Positions 53,028 to 60,897 of a DNA stretch of 64,000 nt are shown here, piece after piece (within the stretch, counting starts at the first letter, position 1; each line of letters starts with the position of its first letter). The translations under genes and the position numbers were made by a program. The stretch is taken from the NCBI GenBank assembly GCA_003247575.1, contig QJZC01000029.1, positions 1 through 64,000 of the forward strand, given 5' to 3'. The notes below the pieces were generated by a model that had not been told where the DNA came from, searched no databases, and saw only the letters and a list, made by a program, of their open reading frames with translations. The stretch comes from Pseudomonadota bacterium (GTDB lineage Bacteria > Myxococcota_A > UBA9160 > SZUA-336).

Positions 53028-55739
53028 TCACGGAGTCGTCTCCGGCTGCGCCATCACTCGAAGTTGAAGGCCGTTTCGAATCTCCCCGGACTGGAGCTGC
53101 ACACTCGGTTGAGATGGGGAAGTGAGCTGCAACCGTGCAAGCTGTTCAGGTGAGATGCGCAGAGAGTAGCGAGCGGGCGGAATTCGCGTAAACAGGAAGA
53201 ATCCGTCGAACTGACTCTTCCTCTCTTCGATCACCTTACCTGTCGAGTCGAGAAGTTGCACCGCGACAGCCGAGACAGGCTCACCGCTACGATCCCCGCC
53301 CAGCGTCACGGTCCCATCGATTTCTCCAGTTTCTACCACCGGAAACTCAGCGGTCCAATGCGCACCCGGCCGGACGGCCAGCCCGATGCCGGCGCGCGCT
53401 GGAACCCAGAAGGGATCCGGTAGGCTGGACTCCACGATCTCCAGATCGGTGCGTCCGTTCGAAGGCAGTTCGAGGCGAACGATGCCATCGTCCCCGGTTG
53501 CTGGGCCCAAGCGCCTGCCCTGTTGGCGGAATTCCGCGCCCGAGATGGGTGCGTCTCCGGGTCCGAAGCGACCATCCCCGTCGCGGTCTAGGAATACGCG
53601 CGCGGAGAGCGCGGCACGCGCTGCGGCGACATCGGAGTGCCAGCTGAGTTGCTTGCTGCGCGGATCTCGGCTCAGACCAAGGGATACGGAGGCCCCCAGC
53701 TTCGCGCCTCCACTGCTGGAGTAGCCCGCGTCGAGGCCGAGGGTAAATCTGCGACGACGTAGCTCGACACCGATCCCGAGGGACTGGCTCATTCGCTCTA
53801 GTCCGTAGGAGATGCTCATTCGCGCGCGAGTTCGCTCATTCAGCCGCAGACTCCCGCTGAGGCCCAGCTCCGAGATCACGACTCGCGGCGTCAGGCCATA
53901 GGAAAGACTCCCGGTCAGCTCCACTTCGGGGAGCCGAGTCCGAACGAGCAGCCGGCCTCTGGTCTCGAGCGCTCGTTCTGACAGGCGAACCTCCATGCGG
54001 TTTCCAAACAGCATGCGTCCGACCGGAAACCCCTGTCCCGAAGTCGCAATCAAGCTGACGCTCTCCCCTCGGGTGGATCGCTCTCGATCGGCTCTCACGC
54101 TAAACGGCAGTCTCGCGATCGAAGCCCGCAACAGCGGGAGCCGGAGGCCGCCCTCAATTCGGATCTCGCTTCGGCCGACGACGTCAGAATTGGTGACGGC
54201 TTCGCTTCGAAAGTCCCGCAGCTCTTCGTGACGAACGACAAGGTTCAGCCCGCGCGAGATTCGACGCTGAAGCCCCAGACTCACGACGGATCCCCCGCCG
54301 ACATCCTTCGTCCCTCGTAGTTGACCGGTGATGCCAAACATCGACGTGCGACACATCATCCGCAGATAGTGACGACGCTCGCCCTCGAGCTCCAAGCTAG
54401 ACAGACCGAACAGCAGCCCCAGCTGATGCGAAATCCCCCTCTCGAGTTCTACCCCCCAGCGAAGGGATCCGTGCTCGTCAGGATCGGAAACGTCAGCAGG
54501 GGCAAACAGCTCGAGGTCTTGTTGAGCGAGGCCAATCCGATACGCCGTCGCTCCCGGGCGGAGCAGGTCCGCCCCGACCTCGATCCGACGCGTTTCCTCA
54601 CGTTGCTCCCCGTAGGGACCATAGACGACCACGCGCAGAATATTGGCTCCGACCCGGAGGGGCACATCTGCGAACCGGTAGTGGCCGGACGCATCGATGG
54701 TCGTAAAGTCGAGCAGTAGACCATTGTGATAGAGCTCGACGTCGGAACCAGACGGAGCATCTCCCTCGAGTGATGTCGTGTCGAGCTCACCGCGTTCAGA
54801 AGTCCCCGGCGCAGATCGCGCGACCTCGAAACCTCTCCCGTGGCTTTCCGACGAAACCAAGGCGCCCAATTGGGGCGCGACATCGCCGACCCGTATTGCG
54901 CTTGCGTAGAGTGGCCCGAGAAGTCTTGCCTCCGAGTCATGCCTCGAAAGCGAGAAACGTGCCTTCGAGAGGCCACTGGGAGTCGTCCCGGTTTCGCTCC
55001 CCTCGAGAAGCAGGTGTGCGCTCATGCCCAGGAGATCTCCCTGTACGAGCATCGAATGGCGCCGCTGGTTCGTCAGGCGGCCGTCCCGGTCGCGGCTGAC
55101 CTCGAAAGTAGAGGTTGCGTCCAGGACGGGCCAGGCGATCAACTCGTAGGGGTGAGGGTCTAGGGCAAAGCGCTTGCGGGGATGTCCGCCGACCAGCGCG
55201 CGTGCTCGGGACGGATCCGCCTGACTCCACCGGGCGGCGCGCTCGAGACGACCCTGGATCGGAAGCGTCTCCTCGGACGACACCTGCAGGGTAAGGGATG
55301 CTAGATCGACCTGGAAGGAGATCGGTAGCCATTCGGAGAGCAGATCCGAATCGACGAAGATGTCGTCGCGATGAACTTCGACCGCCGCAGGCCGTATCCT
55401 CCGCAGTTTTCCGCCTGCTGCCATCTGTTGCTGAACTACCCTGAGAGAGAATCGCCTCTCCTTCTTCGCGATCCAGCCCTCTGCCAGCCCAGCGGCCGGA
55501 TCGACCCGAATCGGCAGTTCCAGAGTATTCATCAGCGCCGCGAGAGGGAGAAATACGCGGTCGCGACGCAAGTATGCCAGCAGGTCCTCTGTGACGCGCA
55601 GGCCATTCAAGCTCGTCTCGAGAACGAGCAAGTCGTCGTCGGATGGATCGACCCATTCGAGGGACGGAGTCGAACGAACCGTTTGGGCCCCAGTGAGCGT
55701 CAGCAGAAGGAGAACCTTCAGGAACTGAAGTGCTCGCAT
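53028..55739 (-). CDS. outer-membrane usher of a non-classical chaperone-usher system
   Basis: 903-residue outer-membrane pore with a signal peptide (LQFLKVLLLLTLTGAQ). An N-terminal periplasmic domain is followed by a long beta-barrel with alternating short strands. The plug-domain signature DVELYHNGLLLDFTTIDASG and VPLRVGANILRVVVYGPYGE sits near the middle. Instead of standard usher C-terminal domains it ends in two carboxypeptidase-regulatory/SpaA-like modules (FLDRDGDGRFGPGDAPISGA and DGFFLFTRIPPARYSLRI). It is the last gene of the pilin-chaperone-usher operon, starting 21 nt after the chaperone. Confidence 0.85.
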   Translation of the reverse strand: MRALQFLKVLLLLTLTGAQTVRSTPSLEWVDPSDDDLLVLETSLNGLRVTEDLLAYLRRDRVFLPLAALMNTLELPIRVDPAAGLAEGWIAKKERRFSLRVVQQQMAAGGKLRRIRPAAVEVHRDDIFVDSDLLSEWLPISFQVDLASLTLQVSSEETLPIQGRLERAARWSQADPSRARALVGGHPRKRFALDPHPYELIAWPVLDATSTFEVSRDRDGRLTNQRRHSMLVQGDLLGMSAHLLLEGSETGTTPSGLSKARFSLSRHDSEARLLGPLYASAIRVGDVAPQLGALVSSESHGRGFEVARSAPGTSERGELDTTSLEGDAPSGSDVELYHNGLLLDFTTIDASGHYRFADVPLRVGANILRVVVYGPYGEQREETRRIEVGADLLRPGATAYRIGLAQQDLELFAPADVSDPDEHGSLRWGVELERGISHQLGLLFGLSSLELEGERRHYLRMMCRTSMFGITGQLRGTKDVGGGSVVSLGLQRRISRGLNLVVRHEELRDFRSEAVTNSDVVGRSEIRIEGGLRLPLLRASIARLPFSVRADRERSTRGESVSLIATSGQGFPVGRMLFGNRMEVRLSERALETRGRLLVRTRLPEVELTGSLSYGLTPRVVISELGLSGSLRLNERTRARMSISYGLERMSQSLGIGVELRRRRFTLGLDAGYSSSGGAKLGASVSLGLSRDPRSKQLSWHSDVAAARAALSARVFLDRDGDGRFGPGDAPISGAEFRQQGRRLGPATGDDGIVRLELPSNGRTDLEIVESSLPDPFWVPARAGIGLAVRPGAHWTAEFPVVETGEIDGTVTLGGDRSGEPVSAVAVQLLDSTGKVIEERKSQFDGFFLFTRIPPARYSLRISPEQLARLQLTSPSQPSVQLQSGEIRNGLQLRVMAQPETTP

Positions 55740-55760
55740 GTCAGTTCTGGGAAGAGGTTG

Positions 55761-56642
55761 CTAAGGCAGTGCGACTTCGGCCTCGGCGGTCAGCGGCTCC
55801 CCGCCTCCATCGTGATCGGCGTGCGACCGAAACCGGAGCCTCAAGCGGCCGTCTCTAAGCCGGCTTCCCGGAGATGTCTGAAGGCGTACTCGACGGGTGA
55901 TCTTTCCGAGAGGCGGGTATATCGCGATACCCTTGACTACCGCAACCACCTCCTCCTTTCCTGCGTGATTCGGCGTGAAGCTGGCCATCAGATCGCCGTA
56001 GACCGAGCGAAGTCCGTCGCGCTCGAGCTGGAAGGACAGAGTTGGGGGCGCGTCCGGCGAGGTGTTCTCGAAGGCTAGGTCGGAGAGCCCGACCGACGCG
56101 GCGAGCTCCCCGTGGCGCACGATCACCGGAATGGAGATTCCAGGAAGCGGGGTGATGCGCACACCCATTGCGTTTGGGTTCGCGGCAGCTTCGATGCTGG
56201 CTACCTCTCCCTCGGCAGGCAGAGCCTTTGCCAGTAGGTGTGAGCGATACTCGCCAGGCTCGAGGTCTTCCGGCTTCCGTACCGCGATACGCACGGTCTG
56301 TCGCTCGCCCGCTCGAACCAGGATCTGCCTTGGGGAATACCGCAACAACGGGCGCGCAGAGAAGGCCTCGCTGGTGGAGTCTGCATCCTCGAGTGCGCCC
56401 GTGGATGTCATTCGTCGGTCTACCAGTGAGATTCGGTATGTGACGGGCTTATTTCCACGGTTTACGAGGGTGACTTCCGCAGAGCGGGTGCGCTCCGAAA
56501 AGACTACACGCTTCGGAAAGATGAGGACATTCGACCCGTCCGCTAGGGCAGGATTCGAGAGACTCGTCATCGCGCAGAAGGCGAGAGCCGTGTAGAAAAC
56601 GAGGCGGACAGGTGGTACGTAGCATGCTCTTCCGTTGCGCAC
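55761..56642 (-). CDS. periplasmic fimbrial chaperone (PapD-like)
   Basis: 293-residue two-domain chaperone of the PapD immunoglobulin-like type with a signal peptide (RLVFYTALAFCAMTSLSNPA). The G1-like N-domain has VLIFPKRVVFSERTRSAEVT and LVNRGNKPVTYRISLVDRRM; the subunit-binding region has PLLRYSPRQILVRAGERQTV and RIAVRKPEDLEPGEYRSHL. It is long for the family. GTG 56642 is taken as start because AAGGAG stands 7 nt upstream; the frame extends further without such a site. Encoded between pilin and usher. Confidence 0.87.
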   Translation of the reverse strand: MRNGRACYVPPVRLVFYTALAFCAMTSLSNPALADGSNVLIFPKRVVFSERTRSAEVTLVNRGNKPVTYRISLVDRRMTSTGALEDADSTSEAFSARPLLRYSPRQILVRAGERQTVRIAVRKPEDLEPGEYRSHLLAKALPAEGEVASIEAAANPNAMGVRITPLPGISIPVIVRHGELAASVGLSDLAFENTSPDAPPTLSFQLERDGLRSVYGDLMASFTPNHAGKEEVVAVVKGIAIYPPLGKITRRVRLQTSPGSRLRDGRLRLRFRSHADHDGGGEPLTAEAEVALP

Positions 56643-56725
56643 GATATCTCCTTGGGTCCGATTGTGAGGTCGAGTGAGAGCGCCGGGCAGCATGAGCCGC
56701 CCGGCGCCGGGAGCACTCGGAGGAG

Positions 56726-57325
56726 CTAGAGGTAGCTCACAGTGACGTCGAAATTTCCCGTGTACTGCCCAAGCTCGTCGTCGTCGTTGATATGAAGTAC
56801 GCCGCCCACTTCGAGCCCGGCGCTACCGTCCGCCGGCATCGTGAACTGGTTGAGGGCGTCGTCGTGAAAGGAGAGATCACCAGCATTGTCGTAGGCGTCT
56901 ACATTGAAGGTGTCTACGACCATCTCTGTCGCTGCGGATCCGCCTCCCTCCTTGGAGATGATGATGGATGGAGTCACACTTACCTGAATCACGCGATTGG
57001 GCTCTCCAGTGACGGAGAAGATCGAATCGCTATGCCCGCCGAACAATGTGACCTCTGAAGGGTTCGAAGAGACGATGGTTGAAGGCGTTCCCGCCTGCGG
57101 GTCGAGCGTGACCGTGACCTCTCCAGTGAGTGCGTTCTTGATCATGTCGCCGAAGTTGAGGGCCGTTCCCGTGAATGTGATTCCAATGGGCTGAATCAGC
57201 CTCGCTGACGCCAGGCCTTGAGCGCTCGCACTCTCTCCTTCCGCCAAGACGGATACAGGGGACAAAGTCGAGGCGATTCCCAAAGCCAAGCCGATCGTTT
57301 GAATCCGGTGAAGTTTGGTCTTCAT
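56726..57325 (-). CDS. DUF4402-type fimbrial subunit
   Basis: 199 residues with a cleavable signal (QTIGLALGIASTLSPVSVLA). The mature domain fits DUF4402: LIQPIGITFTGTALNFGDMI, GEVTVTLDPQAGTPS, FSVTGEPNRVIQVSVTPS, and the closing VGGVLHINDDDELGQYTGNF and DVTVSYL strand. It probably is the structural pilin donated through chaperone and usher. ATG 57325 has AAGGA about 8 nt upstream. Only one subunit gene is present, so either a homopolymer is made or a tip protein is encoded elsewhere. Confidence 0.88.
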   Translation of the reverse strand: MKTKLHRIQTIGLALGIASTLSPVSVLAEGESASAQGLASARLIQPIGITFTGTALNFGDMIKNALTGEVTVTLDPQAGTPSTIVSSNPSEVTLFGGHSDSIFSVTGEPNRVIQVSVTPSIIISKEGGGSAATEMVVDTFNVDAYDNAGDLSFHDDALNQFTMPADGSAGLEVGGVLHINDDDELGQYTGNFDVTVSYL

Positions 57326-57844
57326 TCTTCAGTCCTTTCAATTGGAGATGTTCGATTTTTTCTGCTTCAGCGTTCGCGGATCGAGTCCGTGCCAGGACGA
57401 TTCTTGGGACTGGCACCGCGCGGGCAATATCGATAGCTCGACGGTGATGTGACGGCGACGTGCTGTTCTTCGGGCCCCATCCAGCTCGCGCAAGAAGTGC
57501 ACGCTATGCGCCTGCTCGGTGGTGTAGTTCAGGCTGGGAGCGGGAGAAGAGCGCAAGTGAGTCGTGCATGCTTGGGGCCGCACTCGTCACCGTCGCCCTG
57601 CCACGGGCGTGATCCGTCGCGTCCCTCGGAGTGGAGGCGAAGAACTTCCTGGCTCCCGAGTGGGATTCCCGCCGATGATCGGACTGGACCTCTGTCTAGC
57701 CCACCCGCTCGTTGATCCGTGGGGAGGCGCCTGTCGCATGTGAGGCGCCACTGCGAACAAAAGCTACATTCCGCACCACATTGCAGCTCGCCCCGAAGGA
57801 GTGATCGGTTCGAATCTTCGGGCCTGAGTCGGGGGATGTTTCAC
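57326..57844. other. intergenic region between the pilin operon and the unknown gene
   Basis: About 520 bases between divergent genes, so it should hold promoters for both directions. On the pilin strand an AAGGA ribosome site is clear; no convincing -10/-35 pair or sigma-54 site was found. Short frames here are not gene-like. A GGGGGATG precedes the next gene. Confidence 0.45.
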
Positions 57845-58819
57845 ATGACCCGCCGTTCCGGCATCGCGCTGGCTGAGCTCTTCTCGATCACCGATCAAAT
57901 CCAATCGGCATTGCCCCCGGCGGTTCAAGACCTCGTCGCCCGCTTCGCCGTGGTCGTCTATCGCGCTACACGCTCGCCCGGCGCGATCATCCATCACGGC
58001 AAGCTTCAGCCTCTGGACGACAGCTTCGCGAGCGACATCGAGGAGTTCGATGTCGGCATCGGCACACTGTCGATCCCCCTGATCCACAGCGGTCTCCCCT
58101 TCCAGCTTTCGATCAGCCGCGCGGCGATCACGGGCAATCTGGAGCCCGCGTCCGACGCCTGGCAGCTCAGCATCCCCCTTGCGGACTTTGCGCTCACCCT
58201 ACCTCAGCTCGAGCCGGCGATCTATGTTCCAGAACCAGGAACGGTGCCGCGCCACTTGCTCCGCGACCAGAGCAACCAGAAAGTTCGCATCATCGGTGCG
58301 GCCGTACTCCGGCAGCAGAGGCGCGCGGGTGTCAATGATGTAGACATCGTATTCGTCGCCCAACCAGACCCTCTCGACCCAACCCTACCCTCGGGCGCAG
58401 TCGCTTCACTGACCCTTTCCCCACCGCCCTTCTTCATCGGAACATCAGAGTTCGGTCACAGTGTGGGTCAGCTGCTCTTCGACTTCTCGGAGAGCTACTC
58501 ACCGCCCCAAGTCCTGGAACTCAATCAGGGCCGCAGCTGGGTCGGCCTCGCGATCCGGGAAGCGACGCTCTACGCGCCGCGTAATCTGCCCGTACTCGGA
58601 CTCGGGGACCTTTCGGGGGGGGTGTCAATTCAGGTGCGCATGCGCTTCGAGGAGGACGAGGTGATCGGCTGGGGCACGCTGCGACCCGCCGCCCCGCATT
58701 CTGCGTCCGGGGAGGCGGACCTCCAGATCCAACTCCTCGAGTGGGCCGAGAACTATCCGGGTGCAGACTTCCTTGTCATCGGGACCCCGAGCGGATCACG
58801 CACAGCGTGCTCTCTCTGA
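57845..58819 (+). CDS. hypothetical protein, possibly 3'-truncated
   Basis: 324 residues, not recognised. No signal peptide or membrane segment is present, and it is rich in beta-type sequence with several short hydrophobic strands (LFDFSESYSPPQVLELNQGR, SWVGLAIREATLYAPRNLPV, GVSIQVRMRFEEDEVIGWGT). It contains VPEPGT internally, which is not a PEP-CTERM sorting signal because no membrane helix follows. The stop codon is 1 nt before the left end of a 252-bp inverted-repeat element, and the last residues (IGTPSGSRTACSL) look unlike the rest, so the original C-terminus may have been cut off by insertion. ATG 57836 is an alternative start. Confidence 0.6.
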   Translation: MTRRSGIALAELFSITDQIQSALPPAVQDLVARFAVVVYRATRSPGAIIHHGKLQPLDDSFASDIEEFDVGIGTLSIPLIHSGLPFQLSISRAAITGNLEPASDAWQLSIPLADFALTLPQLEPAIYVPEPGTVPRHLLRDQSNQKVRIIGAAVLRQQRRAGVNDVDIVFVAQPDPLDPTLPSGAVASLTLSPPPFFIGTSEFGHSVGQLLFDFSESYSPPQVLELNQGRSWVGLAIREATLYAPRNLPVLGLGDLSGGVSIQVRMRFEEDEVIGWGTLRPAAPHSASGEADLQIQLLEWAENYPGADFLVIGTPSGSRTACSL

Positions 58820-58820
58820 T

Positions 58821-59072
58821 TGATCAGTGCGTCTTGGGGATCGCCTGCGGCTGTGAGGATCTGAATGATCACTAGGCGCTGCGCGACGACCTTTTGCTGG
58901 CTCTTCTGGAGAATCTGTGGGCGTAGAGAGCGGTGCGAGCCGTACGGCCCATCGCGCGTAGATGGGACCGCTGAGGCGCGGCCGCGTCCAGGCTTCCCGT
59001 CGGCGGCTTCGCCCGCCTTGACCCGCCCACAGATTCCCCAGAAGAGCCAAATATCCGAGCTAGCACTGATCA
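58821..59072. mobile_element. candidate non-autonomous inverted-repeat element (MITE-like)
   Basis: TGATCAGTGC (58821-58830) and its complement GCACTGATCA (59063-59072) bound a 252-bp segment. Inside it, a 26-nt arm at 58898-58923 is complemented at 59024-59049 with one mismatch. No transposase is encoded. It lies exactly between the stop of the unknown gene and the 3' end of the vapC remnant. No target-site duplication is obvious. A pair of very stable hairpins rather than a mobile unit is the alternative. Confidence 0.45.
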
Positions 59073-59081
59073 GCCAACTGG

Positions 59082-59470
59082 TTACCACACGACAGTGACG
59101 CCAAACTGGGAGAGGGCTTGATCGCGCGAGAGAACACTCGGATCTTCGGTCATCGCCTGGGCGGCAATCCTCCGATCGAACGGGTCACGGTGAGGTTGAG
59201 GCCAGCTCCCTGCACGTTGGGCATGTGCGATGGAGATCGTCAGCTCGGAGAGCGCGGCTTGTTGCACGTAGCCGACGAAATCTCGAAGCAGCAGAGCTGC
59301 TGAGTCGAGCTTCCCCAGGCGATTCTTCGTGGCGATCTCCCACGCTGAGGCACTCGAAACGAAGATCGGATGATCTGGATCCGAGATGATTCCGCGAGCT
59401 GTAGTTGAGAGCTTCGGGTCGTCGAAGAGCCACCAGAGCAGCGCGGCGTATCCCGCAGGTAGCCGCTCAC
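59082..59470 (-). pseudogene. VapC-type PIN-domain toxin broken by a 1-nt frameshift
   Basis: The expected start is GTG at 59470, overlapping the antitoxin stop (GTGA). Translation gives SGYLRDT and then leaves frame; the next frame continues AALLWWLFDDPKLS, FVSSASAWEIATK, PHRDPFDRRIAAQA and VLSRDQALSQF to the stop. One base inserted in the codon now reading C-C (between 59446 and 59445, coding strand) would restore DTHALLWW, the conserved PIN start with its catalytic Asp. The other acidic residues (WE, DPFDR, SRD) are intact. So the toxin is either inactivated by a single-base deletion or misread at this base. It is a ribonuclease family. Confidence 0.8.
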
Positions 59471-59691
59471 CGCTCCCAGGCCGCCAGCTCTTCGTCCGGA
59501 AGCGGCTCAAAGGAGGAGTCCTCTACTGTTCCGTTCAGGAGTCCTGGAGTACGTGGTCGCGCCGGCTCGAGCGGGCAGAGCCGTGCATACGGCCTTCCGT
59601 TCTTTGCGATGACGATCTCCTCACCCGCCCGAACACGTTCGAGAAGGCGGGAGAGTTGGGTCTTGGCTTCGTGCACATTGATCATCGTCAT
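59467..59691 (-). CDS. Phd/YefM-family antitoxin
   Basis: 74-residue antitoxin beginning MTMINVHEAKTQLSRLLERV, the standard Phd N-terminal DNA-binding fold, followed by RAGEEIVIAKNGRPYARLCP and an acidic toxin-binding tail (LPDEELAAWER). ATG 59691 is used because the conserved start INVHEAK follows at once; upstream codons to 59712 lack support. Its stop overlaps the toxin start. AGTA/TACT arms at 59704-59719 upstream could be part of an autoregulatory operator. Confidence 0.9.
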   Translation of the reverse strand: MTMINVHEAKTQLSRLLERVRAGEEIVIAKNGRPYARLCPLEPARPRTPGLLNGTVEDSSFEPLPDEELAAWER

Positions 59692-59967
59692 CACCGCCAA
59701 CTTAGTACACAAAAATACTCAATCAACCGCTCCAAGAAGTTGTAGATACCAGAAGACATAGGAATCTGCGCGGAATGAAGAACCGCGGCCTCCAGCTCCC
59801 GCGGGTCACCGACCGAATCAGCCTGTGGAGAACCTGCAGGTTCCGCCGACACTTCGACGTGGCTGGCAGCGACCTCCGGGTATCCGTCAATGAAACACCG
59901 GCCCACAAGACACCACTGTCACCGCGCGAAATGCCTGCTACTCCAACCTCCCTCCGGGTTTCACTCA

Positions 59968-60393
59968 CTACGCGATTGAGGCGCGCTCGCGGGCTTGCTT
60001 CTGGAGCTCTTCGATCACGCCCTCACGATCCTCCTTCAACCTGCGAAGAAAGGTCGGGGAGACCTCTCCGTCCCCGTATTGAGCTCCCCAGGCGATCATC
60101 TCGACGAGCATCGGAATCACACTCACTGCGAGAGGCGTCGGCTTGTATAGGAACTGCCGTGCATCCTCGGGGTCTCGCTCCCGAATCACCAAGCCCCGAG
60201 ACTCGAGCCGCTTCAGGCGATCCGCCAATACGTTCGTCGCAATGCGCGGGATCGCCTCGCAAAGCTCCTTGTTTCGGTAGCGCGACTCCAGCACGATGTT
60301 GCGCAGTACGACCAAGGTCCAACGATCACCAAAGATCTCGAGTGCGTAGGTAACGGGGCAGCTACCTTGCTTTGAAACGTCTTTTGGGCTCAT
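59968..60393 (-). CDS. HxlR-family transcriptional regulator
   Basis: 141-residue single-domain HxlR regulator. The Cys-containing start SKQGSCPVTYALEIFGDRWT and LVVLRNIVLESRYRNKELCE, then NVLADRLKRLESRGLVIRER, are typical; Cys near the N-terminus is the redox/aldehyde-sensing position in several relatives. It diverges from the GFA-enzyme gene with a perfect inverted repeat at 60402-60418, 9 nt beyond its ATG, so it probably represses both itself and its neighbour. Confidence 0.93.
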   Translation of the reverse strand: MSPKDVSKQGSCPVTYALEIFGDRWTLVVLRNIVLESRYRNKELCEAIPRIATNVLADRLKRLESRGLVIRERDPEDARQFLYKPTPLAVSVIPMLVEMIAWGAQYGDGEVSPTFLRRLKEDREGVIEELQKQARERASIA

Positions 60394-60401
60394 CTTAATT
60401 A

Positions 60402-60418
60402 ACTTGCAAAATGCAAGT
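60402..60418. promoter_or_regulatory. 7-3-7 inverted repeat, candidate operator
   Basis: ACTTGCA (60402-60408) and TGCAAGT (60412-60418) are perfect complements around AAA. The site lies between the divergent HxlR and GFA genes, close to the HxlR ATG at 60393, a position that would block both promoters. Confidence 0.55.
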
Positions 60419-60468
60419 GATAGAGTACGATTCCCAGTCTAACAGAACAACTGGGAGGTCTTACAGCC

Positions 60469-60897
60469 ATGGCGATCGACGGTGGGTGCCTGTGCGGACG
60501 GGTGCGGTATCAGTGCGCAGCAGAATCGGGCGGAGGACATTGCCACTGCATCGACTGCAGGAAAACCAGCGGTACAGGGCACGGCTCGCACATGATCGTC
60601 GCGGAGGACGAGTTCGCGCTCGAGGGAACGGTGACCTTCTATGAGAAGCCGGCGGATAGTGGGAACCTCATCCGTCGTGCGTTCTGTGCCGAGTGCGGAT
60701 CTCCGATCTATTCGACCAACCTCGGGATGCCCGGGTTGGTATTCGTGCGAGCGTCGAGCCTTGACGATCCCAACCTCTTCAAACCTCAGATGGTGGTCTA
60801 CGCGAATCGCGCCGCCCACTGGGACGTGATGGATCCGGCTCTCCCTCGCTTCGACGGAATGCCGAAGCCTGACGAGCTGCCGGAGTCGATGCGCTGA
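60469..60897 (+). CDS. GFA-family (glutathione-dependent formaldehyde-activating / Mss4-like) protein
   Basis: 142-residue zinc protein. The structural and catalytic zinc ligands are visible: GGCLCGRVRYQC, HCHCIDCRKTSGTGHG and RRAFCAECGSPIYS. Founding members react with formaldehyde-glutathione adducts, although many relatives have other roles. The start has GGGAGG about 10 nt upstream. The divergent HxlR regulator fits an aldehyde- or electrophile-responsive unit; this is inference from context. The 3' 119 nt overlap the convergent PH-domain gene. Confidence 0.9.
   Translation: MAIDGGCLCGRVRYQCAAESGGGHCHCIDCRKTSGTGHGSHMIVAEDEFALEGTVTFYEKPADSGNLIRRAFCAECGSPIYSTNLGMPGLVFVRASSLDDPNLFKPQMVVYANRAAHWDVMDPALPRFDGMPKPDELPESMR

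Noticed and set aside
58231..58248. VPEPGT motif in the unknown gene, suggesting a PEP-CTERM substrate of the acyltransferase system
   Set aside because: The motif is internal and no membrane helix with basic tail follows, so it cannot be a sorting signal.
59691..59906. 71-codon minus-strand frame upstream of the antitoxin
   Set aside because: GTG start without a ribosome site and no recognisable fold; the ~275-bp stretch to 59967 has no supported gene.
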